Positions 53,101-64,000 of a DNA stretch of 64,000 nucleotides are shown here, one piece after another (the stretch's first letter is position 1; each line of letters opens with the position of its first letter). The notes under the pieces are model-generated. The model searched no databases, was not told the origin of the DNA, and saw only the letters and a list, made by a program, of their open reading frames with translations. Position numbers and translations under genes: made by a program. This stretch comes from Xylocopa sonorina (Eukaryota; Arthropoda; Insecta; Hymenoptera; Apidae). The stretch is taken from NCBI RefSeq assembly GCF_050948175.1, contig NW_027490391.1, forward strand, positions 248,001 through 312,000, read 5' to 3'.

Positions 53101-55865
53101 ATAGCGATTGCAGATGTCTACGTATCGTAGCAATAGAGTTCATATGATTCTTAAAACGCGATATCGCATCTCATTTCTATGTTTCATGGTAAGATATAAC
53201 ATGATTTGCGAAGTGTTATGTATTCCTCGTCCACACTTCAAATGAACGTAAATGCGACCCTTCCTTGCTAGGAAATAGCGTCTGCAGATGTCTAGGTATC
53301 GTAGCAATAGAGTTCTTATGATTCTTAAATCGCGATATCGCATCTCATTTCTATGTTTCATGGCAAGATATAACATGATTTGCGAAGTGTTATGTATTCC
53401 ACGTCTACACTTCAAATGAATGTAAATGCGACACTTCCTTGCAAGGAAATAGCGTTTGCAGATGTCTACGTATCGAAGCAATAGAGTTCAAATGCTTCTT
53501 AAAACGAGATATTGCATCTCATATCTATATTTCATGAGATATATTATTCATTGCGAAGTATTATGCATTCCTCGTCTACGATTCAAATGAATGTAAATGC
53601 GACACTTCCTTGCTAGGAAATAGCGTCTGCAGATGTCTAGGTATCGTAGCAATAGAGTTCTAATGCTTCTTAAAACGCGATATCGCATCTCATTTCTATG
53701 TTTCATGGTAAGATATAATCTGATTTGCGAAGTATCATGTATTCCTCGCCTACACTTCAAATGAATGTAAATGAGACACTTCCTTGCTAGGAAATAGCAA
53801 TTGCAGATGTCTACGTATCGTAGCAATAGAGTTCATATGATTCTTAAAACGCGATATCGCATCTCCTTTCTATGTTTCATGGTAAGATATAACATGATTT
53901 GCGAAGTGTTATGTATTCCTCGTCTACACTTCAAATGAATGTAAATGCGACCCTTCCTTGCTGGGAAATAGCGTCTGCAGATGTCTAGGTATCGTAGCAA
54001 TATTGTTCTAATGCTTCTTAAAACTCGATATCGCATCTCATTTCTCTGTTTCATGGTAAGATGTAACATGATTTGCGAAGTGTTATGTATTCCTCGTCTA
54101 CACTTCAAATGAATGTGAATGCGACACTTCCTCGCTAGGAAATAGCGTTTGCAAATGTCTACCTATCGTAGCAATAGTGTTCTAATGCTTCTTAAAACGC
54201 GATATCGCATCTCATTTCTATGTTTCTTGGTATGATATAATATGATTTGCGAAGTATCATGTATTCCTCGTCTACACTTCAAATGAATGTAAATGCGACA
54301 CTTCTATCCTAGGAAATAACGTTTGCAAATGTCTACCTATCGTAGCAATAGTGTTCTAATGCTTCTTAAAACGCGATACCGCATCTCATTTCTATGTTTC
54401 ATGGTAAGATATAATATGATTGGCGAAGTATCATGTATTCCTCGTCTACACTTCAAGTGAATGTAAATGCGACACTTGCTTGCTAGGAAATAGCGTCTGC
54501 AGATGTCTAGGTATCGTAGCAGTAGAGTTCTAATGCATCTTAAAACGCGATATCGCATCTCATTTCTATGTTTCATGATAAGATATAATATTCATTGCGA
54601 AGTGTTATGCATTCCTCGTCTACGATTCAAATGAATGTAAATGCGACACTTCCTTGCAAGGAAATAGCGTTTGCAGATGTCTACGTATCGTAGCAATAGA
54701 GTTCTTATGATTCTTAAAAGGCGATATTGCATCTCATTTCTATGTTTCATGGTAAAATACAATATGATTTGCGGAGTGTTATGTATTCCTCGTCTACACT
54801 TCAAATGAATGTGAATGCGACACTTCCTCGCTAGGAAATAGAGTTTGCAGATGTCTACGTATCGTAGCAATAGAGTTCTAATGCTTCTTAAAGCGCGATA
54901 TTGCATCTCATTTCTATGTTTCATGGTAAGATATAATATGATTTGCGAAGTATCATGTATTCCTCGTCTACACATCAAATGAATGTAAATGCGACACTTC
55001 CTTGCTAGGAAATAGCGATTGCAGATGTCTACGTATCGTAGCAATAGAGTTCATATGATTCTTAAAACGCGATATCGCATCTCATTTCTAAGCTTCATGG
55101 TAAGATATAACATGATTTGCGAAGTGTTATGTATTCCTCGTCTACACTTCAAATGAATGTAAATCCGACACTTCCTTGCTAGGAAATAGCGATTGCAGAT
55201 GTCTACGTATCGTAGCAATAGAGTTCATATGATTCTTAAAACGCGATATCGCATCTCATTTCTATGTTTCATGGTAAGATATAACATGATTTGCGAAGTG
55301 TTATGTATTCCACGTCTACACTTCAAATGAATGTAAATGCGACACTTCCTTGCAAGGAAATAGCGTTTGCAGATGTCTACGTATCGAAGCAATAGAGTTC
55401 AAATGCTTCTTAAAACGAGATATTGCATCTCATATCTATGTTTCATGAGATATTTTATTCATTGCGAAGTATTATGCATTCCTCGTCTACGATTCAAATG
55501 AAAGTAAATGCGACACTTCCTTGCAAGGAAATACCGATTGCAGATGTCTACGTATCGTAGCAATAGAGTTCTTATGATTCTTAAAACGCGATATCGCATC
55601 TCATTCCTATGTTTCATGGTAAGACATAATATGATTTGCGAAGTGTCATGTATTCCTCGTCTACACTTCAAATGAATGTAAATGCGACACTTCCTTGCTA
55701 GGAAATAGCGTCTGCAGATGTCTAGGTATCGTAGCAATAGAGTTCTAATGCATCCTAAAACGCGATATCGCATCTCATTTCTATGTTTCATGGTAAGATA
55801 AAATATGATTTGGGAAGTGTTATGTATTCCTCGCCCACACTTCAAATGAATGTAAATGCGACACT
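50133..55865. repeat. 2,085-bp (12-mer) higher-order repeat
   Basis: TCTATCCTAGG recurs at 50133, 52218 and 54303, spacing 2,085 bp (12 x 174 minus a 3-bp deletion carried in one monomer). Units 1 and 2 are nearly identical along their length. I find only isolated differences, such as CACTTACTTGC (50305) versus CACTTGCTTGC (52390), until the last monomer. The third copy follows the unit for about 1 kb and is then shortened, so the next marker comes 1,563 bp later at 55866. Such homogeneity over multi-monomer units is typical of recent unequal exchange. Confidence 0.9.
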
Positions 55866-57605
55866 TCTATCCTAGGAAATAGCGTTTGCAAATGTCTACC
55901 TATCGTAGCAATAGTGTTCTAGTGCTTCTTAAAACGCGATATCGCATCTCATTTCTATGTTTCATGGTAAGATATAATATGATTTGCGAAGTGTCATGTA
56001 TTCTTCGTCTACACTTCAAATGAATGTAAATGCGACCCTTCCTTGCTAGGAAATAGCGTCTGCAGATGTCTAGGTATCGTAGCAATAGAGTTCTAATGCT
56101 TCTTAAAACGCGATATCGCATCTCATTTCTATGTTTCATGGTAAGATATAATATGATTTGCGAAGTATCATGTATTCCTCGCCTACACTTCAAATGAATG
56201 TAAATGCGACACTTCTTTGCTAGGAAATAGCGTTTGCAAATGTGTACCTATCGTAGCAATAGTGTTCTAATGCTTCTTAAAGCGCGATATTGCATCTCAT
56301 TTCTATGTTTCATGGTAAGATATAATATGATTTGCGAAGTATCATGTATTCCTCGTCTAAACTTCAAATGAAAGTAAATGCGACACTTCCTTGCAAGGAA
56401 ATACCGATTGCAGATGTCTACGTATCGTAGCAATAGAGTTCTTATGATTCTTAAAACGCGATATCGCATCTCATTCCTATGTTTCATGGTAAGACATAAT
56501 ATGATTTGCGAAGTGTCATGTATTCCTCGTCTACACTTCAAATGAATGTAAATGCGACACTTCCTTGCTAGGAAATAGCGTCTGCAGATGTCTAGGTATC
56601 GTAGCAATAGAGTTCTAATGCATCCTAAAACGCGATATCGCATCTCATTTCTATGTTTCATGGTAAGATAAAATATGATTTGGGAAGTGTTATGTATTCC
56701 TCGCCCACACTTGAAATGAATGTAAATGCGACACTTCTATCCTAGGAAATAGCGTTTGCAAATGTCTACCTATCGTAGCAATAGTGTTCTAGTGCTTCTT
56801 AAAACGCGATATCGCATCTCATTTCTATGTTTCATGGTAAGATATAATATGATTTGCGAAGTGTCATGTATTCTTCGTCTACACTTCAAATGAATGTAAA
56901 TGCGACCCTTCCTTGCTAGGAAATAGCGTCTGCAGATGTCTAGGTATCGTAGCAATAGAGTTCTAATGCTTCTTAAAACGCGATATCGCATCTCATTTCT
57001 ATGTTTCATGGTAAGATATAATATGATTTGCGAAGTATCATGTATTCCTCGCCTACACTTCAAATGAATGTTAATGCGACACTTCTTTGCTAGGAAATAG
57101 CGTTTGCAAATGTGTACCTATCGTAGCAATATTGTTCTAATGCTTCTTAAAACGCGATATCGCATCTCATTTCTATGTATCATGGTAAGATATAACATGA
57201 TTTGCGAAGTGTTATGTATTCCTCGTCCACACTTCAAATGAACGTAAATGCGACCCTTCCTTGCTAGGAAATAGCGTCTGCAGATGTCTAGGTATCGTAG
57301 CAATAGAGTTCTTATGATTCTTAAAACGCGATATCGCATCTCATTTCTATGTTTCATGGCAAGATATAACATGATTTGCTAAGTGTTATGTATTCCACGT
57401 CTACACTTCAAATGAATGTAAATGCGACACTTCCTTGCAAGGAAATAGCGTTTGCAGATGTCTACGTATCGAAGCAATAGAGTTCAAATGCTTCTTAAAA
57501 CGAGATATTGCATCTCATATCTATGTTTCATGAGATATATTATTCATTGCGAAGTATTATGCATTCCTCGTCTACGATTCAAATGAAAGTAAATGCGACA
57601 CTTCC
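55866..57605. repeat. 870-bp (5-mer) higher-order repeat, two units
   Basis: TCTATCCTAGG recurs at 55866 and 56736. The next monomers share rare variants (GTATTCTTCGTC, AATGTGTACC, CGACCCTTCC) at an offset of exactly 870 bp, and the similarity extends upstream of 55866 (55500-55865 versus 56370-56735). Confidence 0.85.
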
Positions 57606-60600
57606 TTGCAAGGAAATACCGATTGCAGATGTCTACGTATCGTAGCAATAGCTTTCTAGTGCTTCTTAAAACGCGATATCGCATCTCATTTCTATGTTTC
57701 ATGGTAAGATATAATATGATTTGCGAAGTGTCATGTATTCTTCGTCTACACTTCAAATGAATGTAAATGCGACACTTCCTTGCTAGGAAATAGCGTCTGC
57801 AGATGTCTAGGTATCGTAGCAATAGAGTTCTAATGCTTCTTAAAACGCGATATCGCATCTCATTTCTATGTTTCATGGTAAGATATAATATGATTTGCGA
57901 AGTATCATGTATTCCTCGCCTACACTTCAAATGAATGTAAATGAGACACTTCCTTGCTAGGAAATAGCAATTGCAGATGTCTACGTATCGTAGCAATAGA
58001 GTTCATATGATTCTTAAAACGCGATATTGCATCTCATTTCTATGTTTCATGGTAAGATATAATATGATTTGCGAAGTGTTATGTATTCCTCGTCTACACT
58101 AAATGAATGTGAATGCGACACTTCCTCGCTAGGAAATAGCGTTTGCAGATGTCTACGTATCGTAGCAATGGAGTTCTAATGCTTCTTAAAACGCGATATC
58201 GCATCTCATTTCTATGTTTCATGGTAAGACATAATATGATTTGCGAAGTGTTATGTATTCCTCGTCTACACTTCAAATGAATGTAAATGCGACACTTCTT
58301 TGCTAGGAAATAGCGTTTGCAAATGTCTACATATCGTAGCAATAGTGTTCTAATGCTTCTTAAAACGCGATATCGCATCTCATTTCTATGTTTCATGGTA
58401 AGACATAATATGATTTGCGAAGTGTCATGTATTCCTCGTCTACACTTCAAATGAATGTAAATGCGATACTTCCTCGCTAAGAAATAGCGTTTGCAGATAT
58501 CTACGTATCGTTAGCAATAGCTTTCTAATGCTTCTTAAAACGCGATATCGCATCTCATTTCTATGTTTCATGGTAAGATATAATATGATTTGCGAAGTGT
58601 CATGTATTCCTCGTCTACACTTCAAATGAATGTAAATGCGACACTTCCTTGCAAGGAAATAGCGTTTGCAGATGTCTACGTATCGTAGCAATAGAGTTCT
58701 TATGATTCTTAAAACGCGATATTGCATCTCATTTCTATGTTTCATGGTAAGATATAACATGATTTGCGAATTGTTATGTATTCCTCGTCTACACTTCAAA
58801 TGAATGTGAATGCGACACTTCCTCGCTAGGAAATAGCGTTTGCAGATGTCTACGTATCGTAGCAATAGAGTTCTAATGCTTCTTAAAAAGCGATATCGCA
58901 TCTCATTTCTATGTTTCACGGTAAGATATAATATGATTTGCGAAGTGTTATGTATTCCTCGCCTACACTTCAAATGAATATAAATGCGACACTTCCTTGC
59001 AAGGATACAGCGTTTGCAGATGTCTACGTATCGTAGCAATAGAGATCTAGTGCTTCTTAAAACGCGATATCGCATCTCATTTCTATGTTTCATGGTAAGA
59101 TATAATATGATTTGCGAAGTGTCATGTATTCCTCGTCTACACTTCAAATGAATGTAAATGCGACACTTCCTTGCTAGGAAATAGCGACTGCAGATGTCTA
59201 CGTATCGTAGCAATAGAGTTCATATGATTCTTAAAACGCGATATCGCATCTCATTTCTATGTTTCATGGTAAGATATAATATGATTTGCGAAGTGTCATG
59301 TATTCCTCGTCTACACTTCAAATGAATGTAAATGCGACACTTCCTTGCAAGGAAATAGCGTTTGCAGATGTCTACGTATCGTAGCAATAGAGTTCTTCTG
59401 ATTCTTAAAACGCGATATTGCATCTCATTTCTATGTTTCATGGTAAGATATAATATGATTTGCGAATTGTTATGTATTCCTCGTCTACACCTCAAATGAA
59501 TGTGAATGCGACACTTCCTTGCTAGGAAATAGCGTTTGCAGATATCTACGTATCGTAGCAATGGATTTCTGATGCTTCTTAAAACGCGATATCGCATCTC
59601 ATTTCTATGTTTCATGGTAAGATATAATATGATTTGCGAAGTGTCATGTATTCCTCGTCTACACTTCAAATGAATGTAAATGCGACACTTCTTTGCAAGG
59701 AAATAGCGTTTGCAGATGTCTACGTATCGTAGCAATAGAGTTCTAATGCTTCTTAAAAAGCGATATCGCATCTCATTTCTATGTTTCATGGTAAGATATA
59801 ATATGATTTGCGAAGTGTTATGTGTTCCTCGCCTACACTTCAAATGAATGTAAATGCGACACTTCCTTGCAAGGATATAGCGTTTGCAGATGTCTACGTA
59901 TCGTAGCAATAGAGATCTAGTGCTTCTTAAAAGGCGATATCGCATCTCATTTCTACGTTTCATGGTAAGGTATAATATGATATGCGAAGTGTTATGTATT
60001 CCTCGTCTACATTTCAAATGAATGTAAATGTGACATTTCCTTGCAAGGATATAGCGTTTGCAGATGTCTACGTATCGTAGCAATAGAGTTCTTATGATTC
60101 TTAAAACGCGATATTGCATCTCATTTCTATGTTTCATGGTAAGATATGACATGATTTGCGAATTGTTATGTATTCCTCGTCTACACTTCAAATGAATGTG
60201 AATGCGACACTTCCTCGCTAGGAAATAGCGTTTGCAGTTGTCTACGTATCGTAGCAATAGAGTTCTAATGCTTCTTAAAAAGCGATATCGCATCTCATTT
60301 CTATGTTTCATGGCAAGATATAATATGATTTGCGAAGTGTTATGTATTCCTCGCCTACACTTCAAATGAATGTAAATGCGACACTTCCTTGCAAGGATAT
60401 AGCGTTTGCAGATGTCTACGTATCGTAGCGATAGAGTTCTTATGATTCTTCAAAGGCGATATCGCATCTCATTTCTACGTTTCATGGTAAGGTATAATAT
60501 GATATGCGAAGTGTTATGTATTCCTCGTCTACATTTCAAATGAATGTAAATGTGACATTTCCTTGCAAGGAAATAGCGTTTGCAGATGTCTACGTATCGT

Positions 60601-63600
60601 TAGCAATAGCTTTCTAATGCTTCTTAAAACGCGATATCGCATCTCATTTCTATGTTTCATGGTAAGATATAATATGATTTGCGAAGTGTCATGTATTCCT
60701 CGTCTACACTTCAAATAAATGTAAATGCGACACTTCCTTGCAAGGAAATAGCGTTTGCAGATGTCTACGTATCGTAGCAATAGAGTTCTTATGATTCTTA
60801 AAAGGCGATATTGCATCTCATTTCTATGTTTCATGGTAAGATATAATATGATTTGCGAAGTGTTATGTATTCCTGGTCTACACTTCAAATGAATGTGAAT
60901 GCGACACTTCCTTGCTAGGGAATAGCGTTTGCAAATGTCTACCTATCATAGCGATAGTGTTCTAATGCTACTTAAAACGCGATATCGCATCTCATTTCTA
61001 TGTTTCATGGTAAGATATAATATGTTTTGCGAAGTGTTATGTATTCCTCGACTACACTTCAAATGAATGTAAATGTGACATTTCCTTGCAAGGAAATAGC
61101 GTTTGCAGATGTCTACCTATCGTAGCAATAGAGATCTAGTGCTTCTTAAAACGCGATATCGCAACTCATTTCTATGTTTCATGGTAAGATATAATATGAT
61201 TTGCGAAGTGTCATGTATTCCTCGTCTACACTTCAAATGAATGTAAATGCGACACTTCTTTGCTAGGAAATAGCGTTTGCAGATGACTACGTATCGAAGC
61301 AATAGAGTTCAAAAGCTTCTTAAAACGCGATATCACATCTCATTTCTATGTTTCATGATAAGATATGATATGATTTGCGAAGTATCATGTATTCCTCGTC
61401 TACACTTCAAATGAATGTAAATGCGACACTTCCTTGCAACGAAATAGCGTTTGCAGATGCCTACGTATCGTAGCAATAGAGTTCTTATGATTCTTAAAAC
61501 GCGATATCGCATCTCATTCCTATGTTTCATGGTAAGACATAATATGATTTGCGAAGTGTCATGTATTCCTCGTCTACACTTCAAATGAATGTAAATGCGA
61601 CACTTCCTTGCTAGGAAATAGCGTCTGCAGATGTCTAGGTATCGTAGCAATAGAGTTCTAATGCATCCTAAAACGCGATATCGCATCTCATTTCTATGTT
61701 TCATGGTAAGATAAAATATGATTTGGGAAGTGTTATGTATTCCTCGCCCACACTTCAAATGAATGTAAATGCGACACTTCTTTGCTAGGAAATAGCGTTT
61801 GCAAGTGTCTACATATCGTAGCAATAGTGTTCTAATGCTTCTTAAAACGCGATATCGCATCTCATTTCTATGTTTCATGGTAAGACATAATATGATTTGC
61901 GAAGTGTCATGTATTCCTCGTCTACACTTCAAATGAATGTAAATGCGATACTTCCTCGCTAGGAAATAGCGTTTGCATATGTCTACGTATCGTTAGCAAT
62001 AGCTTTCTAATGCTTCTTAGAACGCGATATCGCATCTCATTTCTATGTTTCATGGTAAGATATAATATGATTTGCGAAGTGTCATGTATTCTTCGTCTAC
62101 ACTTCAAATGAATGTAAATGCGACACTTTCTTGCTAGGAAATAGCGTTTGCAAATGTCTACATATCGTAGCAATAGTGTTCTAATGCTTCTTAAAACGCG
62201 ATATCGCAACTCATTTCTATGTTTCATGGTAAGATATAATATGATTTGCGAAGTGTCATGTATTCCTCGTCTACACTTCAAATGAATGTAAATGCGACAC
62301 TTCCTTGCAAGGAAATAGCGTTTGCGGATGTCTACGTATCGAAGCAATAGAGTTCAAGTGCTTCTTAAAACGAGATATTGCATCTCATACCTATGTTTCA
62401 TGATAAGATATAATATTCAGTGCGAAGTGCTATGCATTCCTCGTCTACGATTCAAATGAATGTAAATGCGACACTTCCTTGCAAGGAAATAGCGTTTGCA
62501 GATGTCTACGTATCGCAGCAATAGATTTCTAATGCTTCTTAAAGCGCTATATCGCATCTCATTTCTATGCTTCATGGTAAGATGTAATATTCATTGCGAA
62601 AAGTTATGCATTCCTCGTCTACGATTCAAATGAAAGTAAATGCGACACTTCCTTGCAAGGAAATAGCGATTGCAAATGTCTACGTATCGTAGCAGTAGAG
62701 TTCTAATGCTTCTTAAAACGCGATATCGCATCTCATTTCTATGTTTCATGGTAAGATATAATATGATTTGCGAAGTGTTATGTATTCCTCGTATACACAT
62801 CAAATGAATGTAAATGCGACACTTCCTTGCAAGGAAATAGCGTTTGCAGATGTCTACGTATCGTAGCAATAGAGTTCTTATGATTCATAAAACGCGATAT
62901 CGCATCTCATTTCTATGTTTCATGGTAAGGTATAATATGATTTGCGAAGTGTTATGTATTCCTCGTCTACACTTCAAATGAATGTGAATGCTACACTTTC
63001 TCGCTAGGAAATAGCGTTTGCAGATGTCTACGTATCGTAGCAAAAGATTTCTGATGCTTCTTAAAACGCGATATCGCATCTCATTTCTATGTTTCACGGT
63101 AAGATATAATATGATTTGCGAACTGTTATGTATTCCTCGTCTACACTTCAAATGAATGTAAATGCGACACTTCCTTGCAAGGAAATAGCGTATGCAGATG
63201 TCTACGTATCGAAGCAATAGAGTTCAAATGCTTCTCAAAACGAGATATTGCATCTCATATCTATGTTTCATGATAAGATATAATATTCATTGCGATGTGT
63301 TATGCATTCCTCGTCTACACTTCAAATGAATGTAAGTGCGACACTTCCTTGCAAGGAAATAGCGTTTGCGGATGTCTACGTATCGAAGCAATAGAGTACA
63401 AATGCTACTTAAAACGAGATATTGCATCTCATACCTATGTTTCATGGTAAGATGTAATATTCATTGCGAAGTGTTATGCATTCCTCGTCTACGATTCAAA
63501 TGAATGTAAATGCGACACTGCCTTGCAAGGAAATAGCGTCTGCAGATGTCTAGGTATCGTAGCAATAGAGTTCTAATGCTTCTTAAAACGCGATATCGCA

Positions 63601-64000
63601 TCTCATTTCTATGTTTCATGGTAGGATGTAATATTCATTGCGAAGTGTTATGCATTCCTCGTCTACGATTCAAATGAAAGTAAATGCGACACTTCCTTGC
63701 AAGGAAATAGCGTTTGCAGATGTCTACGTATCGCAGCAATAGATTTCTAATGCTTCTTAAAGCGCGATATCGCATCTCATTTCTATGCTTCATGGTAAGA
63801 TGTAATATTCATTGCGAAAAGTTATGCATTCCTCGTCTACGATTCAAATGAAAGTAAATGCGACACTTCCTTGCAAGGAAATAGCGATTGCAGATGTCTA
63901 CGTATCGTAGAAGTAGAGTTCTAATGCTTCTTAAAACGCGATATCGCATCTCATTTCTATGTTTCATGGTAAGATATAATATGATTTGCGAAGTGTTATG

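Larger units (their letters stand above)
48399..64000. repeat. 174-bp satellite array, right block
   Basis: About 90 monomers running to the window edge. From 48.4 to 57.6 kb it is built of higher-order units (described separately). About 57.6-62.3 kb is less regular. About 48.9-49.7 kb recurs at 60.7-61.3 kb (marker TATTCCTGGTCTACAC at 49047 and 60867, offset 11,820). From about 62.3 kb the monomer classes of the central block return (ACGAGATATTGCATC; GTAATATTCATTG). A 3-bp-shorter monomer (TTTCATGAGATATATTATTC) occurs near 51450, 53537 and 57530. No gene, RNA gene or transposon seen in this stretch. Confidence 0.96.

Noticed and set aside
59220..60365. Long minus-strand open frames across the satellite (up to 381 codons)
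   Set aside because: The monomer is 174 bp, a multiple of three, so one stop-free frame repeats as a 58-residue unit. Stops appear wherever monomer classes change, there is no start context or splice pattern, and variation looks uniform. I treat these as by-products of the repeat length.
1..64000. CRISPR-like or other bacterial repeat array
   Set aside because: The repeat is 174 bp, head to tail, with no unique spacers, and the mobile elements are eukaryotic Gypsy type.
1..64000. CENP-B box in the satellite monomer
   Set aside because: No monomer class contains the TTCG....A..CGGG core on either strand by eye; CTTCGCAAATCAT matches only the first part.

Overview
The window holds no recognisable host gene. 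It is a block of eukaryotic satellite DNA, a 174-bp monomer in long tandem arrays, invaded by one family of Ty3/Gypsy LTR retrotransposon. The Gag and Pol sequences have the look of insect Gypsy elements. I would guess Hymenoptera, perhaps an ant, but that is from general familiarity with such elements and not proven by anything here. A pericentromeric or centromeric location is plausible, not shown.

Layout: satellite 1-5241; solo LTR A (minus) 5242-6802; satellite 6803-7690; full element 1 (plus) 7691-16615; 74 bp of satellite; full element 2 (plus, pol broken by one nonsense codon) 16690-25613; satellite 25614-34890; solo LTR B (minus) 34891-36451; satellite 36452-37636; solo LTR C (plus) 37637-39224; 89 bp of satellite; full element 3 (plus) 39314-48398; satellite 48399-64000. 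The satellite is organised in higher-order units of 1,125, 2,085 and 870 bp plus larger local duplications.

The retrotransposon has LTRs of 1,507-1,588 bp and a 5,909-bp interior. It has a tRNA-Leu-type primer site set 13 nt inside the LTR, a 439-aa Gag with two CCHC zinc knuckles, and a canonical -1 frameshift site (GGGAAAC plus hairpin). Pol encodes protease, reverse transcriptase, RNase H and a DD35E integrase with a GPY/F module and no chromodomain. No env is present. Pol runs through the polypurine tract and ends about 290 bp inside the 3' LTR. The LTR also carries an open frame that ends at a strong splice-donor consensus. Elements 1 and 3 have intact gag and pol, and every LTR pair is almost identical, so the family was active recently.

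The most interesting structural signal is at the insertion junctions. Elements 1 and 2 have proper target duplications (ACGT and GTAAG), and an uninterrupted paralogue of their shared target monomer survives at about 28.1-28.3 kb. Element 3 and all three solo LTRs lack target duplications. Against satellite paralogues within the window, the three solo LTRs coincide with missing stretches of about 1,019, 291 and 98 bp. At least one solo LTR is a mosaic of two LTR subtypes. This fits recombination between LTRs of different closely spaced elements, deleting the satellite between them. The closely spaced pair, elements 1 and 2, looks like the state before such an event.
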